A program made the translations under genes and the position numbers. A stretch of 44,150 nt of DNA from Caulobacter sp. (lineage in GTDB: Bacteria; Pseudomonadota; Alphaproteobacteria; Caulobacterales; Caulobacteraceae), in the NCBI GenBank assembly GCA_030645575.1, contig JAUSMJ010000079.1, positions 1-44,150 on the forward strand, written 5' to 3'. The notes beneath the pieces are model-generated. The model had not been told where the DNA came from. It worked only from the letters and a program-made list of their open reading frames with translations, and did not search any database. Positions 1-8,733 of this stretch are shown here, piece by piece (position 1 is the stretch's first letter; each line of letters starts with the position of its first letter).

Positions 1-52
1 CAACCGCGGCAACCACCCGTTCCCGCAAATCCATGCCGTAGGGTCGAACCAT
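1..52 (-). CDS. IS630-family transposase, N-terminal fragment (runs off left edge)
   Basis: On the minus strand an ATG at 52-50 opens a frame reading MVRPYGMDLRERVVAAV up to the window edge. A start of the form RPYSxDLRERVV is typical of IS630/Tc1-mariner-type transposases, where it begins the N-terminal helix-turn-helix. Only 17 codons are visible, so whether the gene is intact cannot be judged. The call rests on this short motif plus the flanking sequence (see the mobile element entry). Confidence 0.6.
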   Translation of the reverse strand, partial: MVRPYGMDLRERVVAAV

Positions 53-140
53 GCAGGCTGGCCTCCGCCCAGCCCACATCTTGAATCACGATCCGCCAAA
101 CAACGGAATCCTCGATTCAATCAAAACCTAACGCGCTCTA
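1..140 (-). mobile_element. Terminal part of an IS630-like insertion sequence
   Basis: Between the transposase start codon (52) and the stop of the E1 gene (143-145) lie about 90 non-coding bases, noticeably richer in A/T than the neighbours, holding GAATCCTCGATTCAATC and ending in acgcgctcTAG. IS630 elements duplicate a TA dinucleotide and often choose CTAG; a CTAG is present at 138-141, so the element probably ends at 138 with TA at 139-140. The other terminus lies outside the window, so the inverted repeat and target duplication cannot be confirmed. Confidence 0.5.
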
Positions 141-142
141 GC

Positions 143-2497
143 TCAAACCATCAGGTCGGCGCAGGCGTCGAGGATGGCGTCGGCGTCGAGGCGGTATTTC
201 GCGTAGAGGTCGGGCAGGTCGCCGGACTGGCCGAAGGTCTCCAGACCCAGCGCTCGCACGCGCTGGCCGCGCACCGAACCGATCCAGCTCAGCGCCGCCG
301 GCGAGCCGTCGATGACCGTCACCAGACCGGCCGAGGGGGCCAGATCGGCCAGCAGGGTCTCGATGGTCGCCGTGCGCTGCTCGCCCGTCGTCCAGCGGGC
401 GCGGCCGGCGGCGGTCCAGTCGGCATGCAGCACGTCGGGCGAGGTCACGGCCAGCAGGCCCGCGCCCGGCTCGTCCTCCAGCAGCTGCTCGAAGGCCGCC
501 AGGGCCTCGGGCGCGATGGCCCCGCTGTAGACCAGCGCCAGCCGCGCGTCCGGCGCCGGCCGCTTCATCCAGTAGGCCCCGGCCACGCAGCCGGCGCGCC
601 ACGCGTCGTCGGTCCGCGTCGGCTGGTCGATGACCCGGGTCGACAGGCGCAGATAGGTCGAGCCGCCGTCCGCCGCCTGGATTCGCGCGAACGCATGGGC
701 CATCAGCACCGCCGTCTCGTCGGCGAAGGCCGGTTCGTAGCTGTCCAGGCCCGGCTGGGCCATGCCGATCAACGGCGTGCCGATGGACTGGTGCGCCCCG
801 CCCTCGGGGGCCAGGGTCAGGCCGGACGGCGTTGCGACCAGCAGAAAACGGGCGTCCTGGTAGCAGGCGTAGTTCAACGCATCGAGGCCGCGGGCGATGA
901 ACGGGTCGTACAGCGTGCCGACCGGAAACAGCCGCTCGCCAAACAGCGGCGCCGACAGACCCAGGGCCGCCAGGGCGATGAACAGGTTGTTCTCGGCGAT
1001 GCCCAGCTCGATGTGCTGGCCCGTCTCGCCCATGGCCCAGACCTGGGCCGAGGGGATGCGACGGTTCTTGAACACGTCCTCATGGGCCCGACGATGGAAC
1101 ACGCCCCGCCGGTTGACGAAGCCGCCGAGGTTGGTCGAGACCGTCACGTCCGGCGAGGTGGTCACCACCCGGCCGGAGAACTCGTCGCTCGCCCTGGCGA
1201 TCTCGAACATCACCTTGCCGAAGGCCGCCTGGGTCGACTGTTCGCCGCCGCCCTCGACGGCCTTGAGAAACTGGTCGGCCGACGGCGTCGCCACCTGCGG
1301 CGCCTGGCGATGGCCGTCCTTGCGGGCGGCGAAGGGCGCGGTTTCGACCAGCCGCTGCATCGCCTTGCGCTCGTTGTCGGCCAGGCCGGAGTAGATGTCC
1401 CACTCCTCCCCTTCCCGCACGCCGAGCCGGCCGCGCAGTTCGGCGATCTGGGTGGGGGTCATCAGGCCCGAGTGGTTGTCCTTGTGACCCGCGAACGGCA
1501 GCCGCCACCCCTTGACCGTATAGGCGATGAACACGCGCGGCGCGTCGTCCTCGGCCGCCTTGGCGAAGGCCTCCAGGATGGTCTCCAGGCAGTGGCCGCC
1601 CAACTCGGTCATCAGCAGCGCCAGCTCGGCGTCGTCGATGCCCGCGATCAGCGCCAGCGCCGCCCCGTCGCCGGCCAGGTCGGCCGTCAGCCGCTCGCGC
1701 CAGGCCGCGCCGCCCTGGTAGGTCAGGGCCGAATAGAGGTCGTTGGGCGCGCCCTCGATCCAGGCCTGCAAGGCCGCCCCCCCGGGTCGAGCGAAGGCCT
1801 CGCGCTGGCGCTTCGACCACTTCAGCGTCACGACCGTCCAGCCGGCGGCCTCGAAGATCTCGCCATAGCGGGTGAACATCCGGTCGGACGTCGTCGCGTC
1901 CAGGCTCTGGCGGTTGTAATCGACGATCCACCAGGTGTTGCGCACGTCGTGTTTGCAGGCCTCGATCAGGGCCTCGTAGATGTTGCCCTCGTCCAGCTCG
2001 GCGTCGCCCAGCAGGGAGATCATCCGGCCCATGGCGTCGGGCTTCACCGCCCCGCGCGCGGCCAGATAGTCCTGGGTCAGGCTGGCGAAGGCGGTCATGG
2101 CCACGCCTAGGCCGACCGAGCCGGTGGAGAAGTCGACGTCGTCGATGTCCTTGGTCCGCGAGGGATAGGACTGCGCCCCGCCGAGCGACCGAAACCGCTG
2201 CAGCTGGTCGATGGTCTGGCGGCCGTAGAGGTGCTGGATGGCGTGGAACACCGGGCTGGCGTGCGGCTTGACCGCCACCCGGTCCTGCGGCCGCAGGGCG
2301 CTGAAATAGAGCGCCGTCATCAGGGTGGTCATCGAGGCGCAGCTGGCCTGGTGGCCGCCGACCTTCAGCCCGTCGCGGCTGTCCCGCAGATGGTTGGCGT
2401 TGTGGATCGTCCAGCTGGCCAACCAGAGAACCCGTTCCTCCAGGCGGCGCAACAGCGCGATATCCTTGCCGCGAACAGCGAAACCGGCGTCGTCCAT
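143..2497 (-). CDS. Transketolase-fold 2-oxoacid dehydrogenase E1-like protein (AceE-related)
   Basis: 784 aa thiamine-diphosphate enzyme in single-chain (alpha plus beta fused) form. The ThDP/Mg motif is a GDA...N variant: GDAELDE at 164-170 and N195 in DYNRQ. A later ELGIAENN segment holds the glutamate expected to activate the cofactor, and APEGGAHQSIGTP is also E1-like. Wording around the motif resembles homodimeric pyruvate dehydrogenase E1 (AceE) more than classical transketolase, but the protein is about 100 residues shorter than AceE. No E2 or E3 gene is next to it, so the partner complex and true substrate are unknown. Start is ATG at 2497 with AGAGGG just upstream. It is transcribed alone, and an IS630-like element lies immediately after its stop. 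Confidence 0.8.
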   Translation of the reverse strand: MDDAGFAVRGKDIALLRRLEERVLWLASWTIHNANHLRDSRDGLKVGGHQASCASMTTLMTALYFSALRPQDRVAVKPHASPVFHAIQHLYGRQTIDQLQRFRSLGGAQSYPSRTKDIDDVDFSTGSVGLGVAMTAFASLTQDYLAARGAVKPDAMGRMISLLGDAELDEGNIYEALIEACKHDVRNTWWIVDYNRQSLDATTSDRMFTRYGEIFEAAGWTVVTLKWSKRQREAFARPGGAALQAWIEGAPNDLYSALTYQGGAAWRERLTADLAGDGAALALIAGIDDAELALLMTELGGHCLETILEAFAKAAEDDAPRVFIAYTVKGWRLPFAGHKDNHSGLMTPTQIAELRGRLGVREGEEWDIYSGLADNERKAMQRLVETAPFAARKDGHRQAPQVATPSADQFLKAVEGGGEQSTQAAFGKVMFEIARASDEFSGRVVTTSPDVTVSTNLGGFVNRRGVFHRRAHEDVFKNRRIPSAQVWAMGETGQHIELGIAENNLFIALAALGLSAPLFGERLFPVGTLYDPFIARGLDALNYACYQDARFLLVATPSGLTLAPEGGAHQSIGTPLIGMAQPGLDSYEPAFADETAVLMAHAFARIQAADGGSTYLRLSTRVIDQPTRTDDAWRAGCVAGAYWMKRPAPDARLALVYSGAIAPEALAAFEQLLEDEPGAGLLAVTSPDVLHADWTAAGRARWTTGEQRTATIETLLADLAPSAGLVTVIDGSPAALSWIGSVRGQRVRALGLETFGQSGDLPDLYAKYRLDADAILDACADLMV

Positions 2498-2625
2498 ATG
2501 CGCCCTCTGGCAGGTTCGCGGGTCAGGTCTGCCCGCGCGGGGTGTTCGGGGGCTTCATAGGCCGGAAGCGCGGCCAAGGCATCCGGGAAATGCGGTGGCG
2601 GCGAGCGACGGCCCGGCGCTGACGG

Positions 2626-5600
2626 CTACTCCGCCGCCTCGCCGCCGGCGCGGCCTTCCTGGGCCTCGAAGGTCTCGATCTGCCTGGCCGTCCATTCCGG
2701 CGACTTCGTGAACCGGGCCAGCAGGTTGTAGAACACCGGAACCACGAACACGGTCAGCAGGGTGGCGAAGATGGCCCCGAAGAAGATCGTCACGCCGATC
2801 GTCTGACGGCTGGCCGCCCCGGCGCCGGACCACAGGATCAGCGGCAGGGCGCCGAAGGCGGCGGTGATCGAGGTCATCACGATCGGCCGCAGGCGCAGCA
2901 CGGCCGCCTCGATCACCGCGTCGTGGATCGACCGGCCCTGGTCGCGCAGCTGGTTGGCGAACTCGACGATCAGGATGCCGTTCTTGGCCGCCACCCCGAT
3001 CAGGATGATCAGGCCGATCTGGCTGTAGGTGTTGATCGTCTGGCCGGTCAGCAACAGGCCGAACAGCCCGCCCAGCGCCGCCAGCGGCACGGTCAGCATG
3101 ATCACCGCCGGGTGGATCCAGCTCTCGAACTGCGCCGCCAGCACCAGGAACACCAGCAGCAGGGCCATGCCGAAGGCCAGGCCCACGGCGCCGGAGGCTT
3201 CGAGGTAATCCTTGGCCTGGCCGTCCCAGGTGTAGGTCACCCCCGGCGTCGGCCGCCTGTCGGCCTCGGCCTTGAGGAACCGCACCGCGTCGGCGACGGT
3301 GTAGCCGGGGGACAGCTGGCTGGTCAGGCGCACCGAGCGCTGGCGGTCGGTGCGGTTGCGGTCGGGCGTGTCGCCGCGCAGCCGGGTGGTGACCACCGCC
3401 GACAGCGGCACGAGCTGGCCGGACCCGGCCCGCACATAGAGGGTGTTGAGATCGGCCAGGGTGCGGCGCTTCTCCAGGTCGGTCTGGACGATGACGTCGT
3501 ATTCCTGGCCACCCTTGACGTAGGTGGTCACGCGGCGAGAGCCGAACATCGTCTCCAGCGACCGGCCGATCGCCTGGGGCGTCACGCCGAGCGAGGCGGC
3601 CTTCTCGCGGTCGATCTCGACCGACAGCCGCGGCGCGGTGGGTTCGTAGTCGAGGCGCGGCCGCGAGAAGCCGGGATTGCGCTGCATCGCGTCGCGGATC
3701 GGCTCCAGCCAGCGGGCGATCTCGGCGTAGTCGTTGCCCAGCCCGACAAGATCGACGTTGGCGCCCCCGCCCCCGCCGCCGCCGCGCTGGAAAGCGCCGC
3801 GCACGCTGGCCACGGCGCGCACGCCGGTGATGCCGCCGAGGGTCCTGTTCAGCTCGTCGGCGACCTGGTCGGAGGTCTTGGTCCGCTGGCCCCAGTCCTT
3901 CATCACCAGCACGCCGCTGCCGGTGTTGAACTGGCCGGCCCCGAACCGCGGGATGGCGATGATGAAGCGATCGACCTCGCCCTGCCGGGCGTAGCGCTTC
4001 ATCTGCGCCTCGACCTTGTTGGCCGCCTGCAGGGTGTAGTCGAAGCCGGCCCCCTCCGGGCCCGAGATGCTGATATCGACCCGCCCGCGGTCCTCGGCCG
4101 GGACCAGTTCCTGCGGCAGGACCGCGAACAGCACGCCGGCCAGGACCGCCAGCAGCAGGACCAGGCCCAACGCCCCCGCGGCGGCGACGCGTGTGGCCAG
4201 CAGCATCTCCAGCGAATGCCGGTAGGACGCCTTCACCCGATCAACCACCGCATCGACGCGACGCGACAGCCAGCCGCTCCCCGACGCCGGCCGCAGCAGC
4301 TTCGAGGCAAGCATCGGGGACAGGGACAGGGCCATGAAGGCCGAGAAGGCCACGGCCGAGGCGATGGCGACGGCCAGTTCGACGAACAGCCGGCCGATAT
4401 AGCCGGGCAGGAACATCAGCGGCCCGAACACCGAGATCAGCACGATGGTGGTGGCGATAACGGCGAAGAACACCTGTCGCGCGCCGCGGGTGGCGGCCAC
4501 GGTCGGCGGCTCGCCCTCGTCCACCCGCCGCTGGATGTTCTCGACCACCACGATGGCGTCATCGACCACCAGCCCCACCGACAGCACCAGGGCCAGCAGG
4601 GTCAGCAGGTTGAGCGAAAAGCCCAGCGGGGTCAGGACTATAAAGGTCGACAGCAGGCAGATCGGGGCCACGACCGAAGGGATGATCGCCGCCCGCCAAC
4701 TGCCCAGGAACACCAGGTTGACCATCGCCACCAGGGCGATGGAGATGCCCATGGTGATCCACACCTCGCGGATGGCCTCGGCCGTGAACTGCGAGGAATC
4801 CACGGCGATGACCAGACGGGTCCCCTCCGGCAGCGTGGCGTTGATCACCGCCACTTCCTTGCGCGTCGCCTTGGCGATGGCCAGATCGTTGGCCTGGGAC
4901 TGGCGGGTCAGGAACATGCCGATCTGATCGACGCCATTGCCGCGGAACACCCGGCGCGCCTCGGCCGCGCCCTCCTCGATCCGGGCGATGTCACCCAGCC
5001 GCGTGACATAGGCGTCGCTGGCGGCGGTCCGGCCAGCCACCTTGACCGGCAGTCTGACGAAGTCCTCCGGCGTGGCGTAGCCGCGATTGACCCGGATGGT
5101 GAAGTCTCGCGCCGTGCTCTCCAGGGCTCCGGCCGGCAGCTCGACGTTCTGGCTGTTCAGCGCCGTCTCGACGTCATCGACCGTCACGCCGCGGGCGGCC
5201 ATCTGGTCGGAGTCGAGCCAGATGCGCATGGCGTAGGCCGGTCCGGCCAGGCCGACGTTGGCGACGCCCGGAATGGTCGATAGCCGCTCGACGAGGAACC
5301 GGTTGGCGTAGTCCGACAGCTCCAGCGTGTTGAGCGTCGTCGATGTCATGTTCAGGATGATGATCGGCGAGGAGTCGGCGTTGGCCTTGGCGATCTGCGG
5401 CGGATCGGCCTGGTCGGGCAGTTGGCTGACCACGCGACTGGCGGCGTCGCGCACGTCATTGGCGGCCGTCTCCAGGTCGGTGTCGAGCTTGAAGGTGATG
5501 TTGATCTGGCTGCGGCCGTCGCGGCTCGACGAGGACACCCGGTCGATGCCCTGGATGCCGCTGACCTGGCGCTCCAGCACCTGGGTGATCCGCTCCTCGA

Positions 5601-5772
5601 CGATCTCGGCCGAGGCGCCGCGATAGGTGGTCGAGATCGACACCACGGGGGGATCGACGCTGGGCAGCTCGCGGACCGGAATGCTCAGGAAGGCCGCCAG
5701 GCCGATGACGCAAAGGATGATGGCGGCGACGGCCGCGAAGACCGGCCGCTTGACCGACAGGTCCGACAGCAT
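2626..5772 (-). CDS. RND efflux permease, HAE1 (AcrB/MexB) family
   Basis: 1048 aa inner-membrane proton/drug antiporter, normal length for the family. It starts with the usual MLSDLSVKRPVFAAV and a first transmembrane helix. The TM4 proton-relay pair is intact (GLVVDDAIVVVEN), as is the TM10 lysine (GVAAKNGILIVEF). A run of glycines (RGGGGGGGA) sits in the second periplasmic porter region. The ATG at 5772 overlaps the adaptor's TGA by one base (TGATG), so adaptor and permease are translationally coupled. No outer-membrane factor is in this operon; the tolC-like gene near 20 kb may serve it. Substrate cannot be told from sequence. Confidence 0.93.
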   Translation of the reverse strand: MLSDLSVKRPVFAAVAAIILCVIGLAAFLSIPVRELPSVDPPVVSISTTYRGASAEIVEERITQVLERQVSGIQGIDRVSSSSRDGRSQINITFKLDTDLETAANDVRDAASRVVSQLPDQADPPQIAKANADSSPIIILNMTSTTLNTLELSDYANRFLVERLSTIPGVANVGLAGPAYAMRIWLDSDQMAARGVTVDDVETALNSQNVELPAGALESTARDFTIRVNRGYATPEDFVRLPVKVAGRTAASDAYVTRLGDIARIEEGAAEARRVFRGNGVDQIGMFLTRQSQANDLAIAKATRKEVAVINATLPEGTRLVIAVDSSQFTAEAIREVWITMGISIALVAMVNLVFLGSWRAAIIPSVVAPICLLSTFIVLTPLGFSLNLLTLLALVLSVGLVVDDAIVVVENIQRRVDEGEPPTVAATRGARQVFFAVIATTIVLISVFGPLMFLPGYIGRLFVELAVAIASAVAFSAFMALSLSPMLASKLLRPASGSGWLSRRVDAVVDRVKASYRHSLEMLLATRVAAAGALGLVLLLAVLAGVLFAVLPQELVPAEDRGRVDISISGPEGAGFDYTLQAANKVEAQMKRYARQGEVDRFIIAIPRFGAGQFNTGSGVLVMKDWGQRTKTSDQVADELNRTLGGITGVRAVASVRGAFQRGGGGGGGANVDLVGLGNDYAEIARWLEPIRDAMQRNPGFSRPRLDYEPTAPRLSVEIDREKAASLGVTPQAIGRSLETMFGSRRVTTYVKGGQEYDVIVQTDLEKRRTLADLNTLYVRAGSGQLVPLSAVVTTRLRGDTPDRNRTDRQRSVRLTSQLSPGYTVADAVRFLKAEADRRPTPGVTYTWDGQAKDYLEASGAVGLAFGMALLLVFLVLAAQFESWIHPAVIMLTVPLAALGGLFGLLLTGQTINTYSQIGLIILIGVAAKNGILIVEFANQLRDQGRSIHDAVIEAAVLRLRPIVMTSITAAFGALPLILWSGAGAASRQTIGVTIFFGAIFATLLTVFVVPVFYNLLARFTKSPEWTARQIETFEAQEGRAGGEAAE

Positions 5773-6878
5773 CAGCCGGCCTTCCGGGTCGGAGCTCCGG
5801 CCGGCCGGCCGGCGACCTTGACCGCCTGGCCGTCCTGGATGCGGTTGAGCCCGTCGGCGACCACCCGGTCCCCCGCGCGAACGCCCGTGGTGATCTCGAC
5901 AAGCCCACCCTCGGTGGCCCCGGTTTGCACGGCTTGTTTGCGGGCCGAGAAGCCGTTGGCGCGCGGCGTGATGACGAAGACGAAGGCCTGGTCGCCTTCG
6001 AACTGCACCGCCGCCTCGGGCACGGCCAGACCCTGCCGGGCGCCGTGGGCGATGGACACGCGCATCAGCATGCCGGGCTTGATGCGCCGCCCGGGGTTGG
6101 GAAATTCGGCCCGGGCCATGATCGCGCGCGTCGCGGTGTCGATCCGGCTGTCCAGCCTGGCGATGCGCCCCCGGAACACTTCGGCCGGCCAGGCGTCGGC
6201 GCGGGCGGCGATGGGCGAGCCCTCTGCCAGCACGGGCACGTAGCGGTCGGGCGCCTGGAAATCGACCCGCACCATCGTCAGGTCATCCAGCGTCACGATC
6301 GGCGCGCCCGGGCTGATCAGGGCGCCGGGCGCCACGTCGGTCAGGCCGACCACGCCGGAGAACGGCGCGCGGATCACCCGGTCCAGCTTGCGGGCCCGCG
6401 CGGCCTCGACGCCGGCCCGGGCCGTGTCCAGGGCGGAGCGAAACTGCTCGGCCGTGGCCTTGGGCGCGATGCCCTGGTCGGCCAGGCTCTTCCAGCGATC
6501 ATAGTCTCGTTCGGCCTGGGCCAGCCGCGCCTGGGCCTCGATCAGGCCGGCGTCTTCCTCGCCCGCCTTGAGTTCGACCAGCACCTGGCCCCGGACGACC
6601 TGCTGGCCGTCGCTGAAGCGCACGGCCGTCACCAGCTCGCTGGTGTTGGAGGTGATGGTCACCGACTCGCGCCCCTTGGCCACGCCCAGGACATCGATGC
6701 TGTCGGCGAAGGGATGGAGGGAAACCACGGCCTGGGACACCGCCGCGGCGCGGGCGCCCCCGCCACCCGGACCGCCCTTGCCCTCGGGTTTCATCGTCGC
6801 CAGCTTCAGCGCGCCGCCTGCCAGCATCAGCCCCAGAAAGGCCGCGGCGGCGATGAGGAAGAAATGGCGGCGGATCAC
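5772..6878 (-). CDS. RND efflux periplasmic adaptor (HlyD/AcrA family)
   Basis: 368 aa membrane fusion protein pairing with the permease downstream. It has an N-terminal uncleaved anchor or signal helix (HFFLIAAAAFLGLMLAGG), a biotinyl-lipoyl-like hairpin split by a coiled coil (EAQARLAQAERDYDRWK onwards), and the typical APFSGVVG and LDDLTMVRV beta-barrel segments. The start is GTG at 6878 preceded by CGGGAG; there is no ATG in frame nearby. The Gly/Pro/Ala-rich linker after the anchor helix is probably flexible. Cys is absent from the N-terminus, so this adaptor is not a lipoprotein, unlike the one at 25.7 kb. Confidence 0.9.
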   Translation of the reverse strand: MIRRHFFLIAAAAFLGLMLAGGALKLATMKPEGKGGPGGGGARAAAVSQAVVSLHPFADSIDVLGVAKGRESVTITSNTSELVTAVRFSDGQQVVRGQVLVELKAGEEDAGLIEAQARLAQAERDYDRWKSLADQGIAPKATAEQFRSALDTARAGVEAARARKLDRVIRAPFSGVVGLTDVAPGALISPGAPIVTLDDLTMVRVDFQAPDRYVPVLAEGSPIAARADAWPAEVFRGRIARLDSRIDTATRAIMARAEFPNPGRRIKPGMLMRVSIAHGARQGLAVPEAAVQFEGDQAFVFVITPRANGFSARKQAVQTGATEGGLVEITTGVRAGDRVVADGLNRIQDGQAVKVAGRPAGAPTRKAG

Positions 6879-6921
6879 GAACGACTCCCGGCGTCGGCGT
6901 CACCGGCGACATGCAGACGCA

Positions 6922-6949
6922 CATATAGGGGCATTGCCGTTCGGGTAAA
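6922..6949 (-). promoter_or_regulatory. Putative sigma-70-type promoter of the RND operon
   Basis: On the minus strand TTTACC (6949-6944) is separated by 16 bases from TATATG (6927-6922), placing a start site about 35 bases upstream of the adaptor's GTG. It is a reasonable housekeeping promoter by spacing and composition, but only a motif match. Confidence 0.4.
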
Positions 6950-6998
6950 CCGGAATGAGATGACGGCCGCGTGTCGGTCTGTTGCGGCGCTGAAACAA

Positions 6999-7763
6999 TC
7001 AGAACGCGCGCCAGACGCCGACCACCGGCCCGGCCTCGGCCGGACTGTCCCGCCCCGCCAGTGACTGGCGCCACCCCGCCTGCAGGCGCCAGTCGCCGAT
7101 GCGACGGACGGCGGACCATTCCAGCTTCACCCACAGCGGTCTGACGGGGTCGCCATTGGCCTGGCCCGCATAGACCTGGGTCAGAAACAACCAGCGGTCC
7201 GACGGCTCGACGCCCAGGGTCAGGTCCAGGCGCGCCTCGTCCGGCAGGCCCGAGCGATCCAGCGCGGCAAGCTGGATCTCGGCGAACGCGGGCCGCCCGG
7301 CCAGCGTCAGCGACCGGCCCGCCAGCAGCCGCGCCTCGACGTCGGTTCCGCCCGCTCCGGGCCGCGCATAGCCCGCGTTGCGCCCCGCCCCGCCCAGCAC
7401 GCCGCCGGCGTAGAGGCTGACGACCGAACGCGGGGTGCGCAGGACGGCGTAGCGCAGGCCCAGCTCCACCGGGCCCCGCCCGTCATAGTCGCCGAAGACG
7501 TCCTCGCCCCGGGTCCACGCCAGCTTGCCCTGCACCGTGAGACGCCGCGTCAGGCCGCGCTCGGCATAGAGGCTGATCGTCTCGTCCACGTGCGCCGGCA
7601 TGGGCGCCCGAACGCCGGCGGCGTCGAACGCCTCGTCGGCCCGCGACTGTTCGTATTTCAGGATGGCCAGGGTCTCGCCCGGCGGAACAGGCCAGGCGCC
7701 AGCGTTGGCGGAGCCACAGATGCTGGCCGCGGCGAGGGCGAGGACAACGACCCGCGGTGGCAA
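6999..7763 (-). CDS. Putative outer-membrane beta-barrel protein with signal peptide
   Basis: 254 aa if started at the TTG at 7763, giving a signal peptide (PPRVVVLALAAASICGSANA, cleavage before GAWPV). The open frame extends further upstream but overlaps the aldolase gene and reads as non-coding there. The body alternates polar and hydrophobic residues in beta-hairpin style (LTRRLTVQGKLAWTRG, VELGLRYAVL, VVSLYAGGVL) and ends in VWRAF, the C-terminal aromatic residue typical of Bam-inserted barrels. I do not recognise a named family. It lies 44 bases downstream of the aldolase-family gene on the same strand and may be cotranscribed. The TTG start is a judgement. Confidence 0.55.
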   Translation of the reverse strand: MPPRVVVLALAAASICGSANAGAWPVPPGETLAILKYEQSRADEAFDAAGVRAPMPAHVDETISLYAERGLTRRLTVQGKLAWTRGEDVFGDYDGRGPVELGLRYAVLRTPRSVVSLYAGGVLGGAGRNAGYARPGAGGTDVEARLLAGRSLTLAGRPAFAEIQLAALDRSGLPDEARLDLTLGVEPSDRWLFLTQVYAGQANGDPVRPLWVKLEWSAVRRIGDWRLQAGWRQSLAGRDSPAEAGPVVGVWRAF

Positions 7764-7807
7764 GAAGAAGGGCCCGCCCCCCTCGAGGGGGAAGGGAACA
7801 ATCGGCT

Positions 7808-8584
7808 CTAGGCGTCGTAGCCCGGCAGGCCGCGGTCCAGCTGGCGCAGGCAGCCCGGCCAGGCGAGGTTGCCCATCATGCTGACGCCGCCGCCGACCTG
7901 GCCGCGCACGACCGCCTGGGCCGCCTCGGGCGCCAGCAGCACCCCGTCCCGCCCAGCCGAAAGCGCCATGACCTGCTGAGCGCATGCCCGCTCCAGGAAA
8001 AACATCCCCGTCCAGCAAGCCGCCGCCGTCGATCCCACCGCCAGGGTGCCGTGGTTGCGCAGCAGCATCAGGGACTTGTCGCCCAAGTCAGCCACAAGTC
8101 GTTCGCGCTCGTCAAGATTGAGAGCAATGCCTTCATAGTCGTGATAGGCGAGCGCCGGCAGCACGGCCAAGGCGTTTTGCGAGATCGGCAGCAGTCCGCC
8201 CTTCTGCGCGGCGACCGCCACGCCCTGGTCGGAATGCAGATGCATGACGAACATCGCGTCCTCGCGGGCCGCGTGCACCGCCGAATGGATGGTGAAGCCC
8301 GCCGGATTGATGAAATAGGGCGTCTCCTGCAGCGCATTGCCCTCGAGGTCGATCTTGACCAGCGAGCTGGCGGTGATCTCGTCGAAGAACATGCCGTAGG
8401 GATTGATCAGGAAGTGGTGCTCCGGCCCCGGGATGCGGGCCGAGATATGGGTGAAGATCATGTCGTCCCACCCGTGCAGCGCCACCAGGCGGTAGAGGGC
8501 GGCCAGATCGACCCGCGCCCGCCACTCGGCCTCATCGACCTTGCCCTTCAGCGAGCCCACGCCCGTCATCGATCCGTCGGCCAT
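7808..8584 (-). CDS. Class II aldolase/adducin family protein
   Basis: 258 aa with the AraD/FucA-type fold: GWDDMIFTHISARIPG near the start, the zinc-binding HLHSD motif, and RNHGTLAVG carrying the third histidine. Family members are sugar-phosphate aldolases or epimerases, or decarboxylases of related acids; the substrate cannot be assigned. Start chosen at ATG 8584 because GGGAGGAG lies 5-12 bases before it; the longer frame to 8701 lacks this and runs into the amidase promoter region. It is divergent from the amidase gene with about 150 bases between them. Confidence 0.8.
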   Translation of the reverse strand: MADGSMTGVGSLKGKVDEAEWRARVDLAALYRLVALHGWDDMIFTHISARIPGPEHHFLINPYGMFFDEITASSLVKIDLEGNALQETPYFINPAGFTIHSAVHAAREDAMFVMHLHSDQGVAVAAQKGGLLPISQNALAVLPALAYHDYEGIALNLDERERLVADLGDKSLMLLRNHGTLAVGSTAAACWTGMFFLERACAQQVMALSAGRDGVLLAPEAAQAVVRGQVGGGVSMMGNLAWPGCLRQLDRGLPGYDA

Positions 8585-8733
8585 GGCCGTCTCCTCCCGC
8601 AGCTTGTCGTTTGCGAGAGAGTCGCGCCACGTGACGCCCGCGTCAAGCGGCGCCCCGGCTTGCGGACAGGCGTTCGAGCGGCCAAGCTGAACGCCAGTCA
8701 CGAACGCATCGAAGACGTTCGAGGGAGGGCTCC

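Noticed and set aside
425..2110. Long plus-strand frame opposite the E1 gene
   Set aside because: Shadow of a GC-rich gene: rich in Arg, Gly and Gln with no domain, while the minus strand encodes a full ThDP enzyme.
3734..3994. Proline-rich plus-strand ORF in the permease region
   Set aside because: Caused by the glycine-codon run of the permease on the opposite strand.
7764..7800. CCCCCCTCGAGGGGG palindrome before the barrel-like gene considered as a REP unit
   Set aside because: Only a short palindrome; no second arm or clear similarity to the other repeats, so left unassigned.
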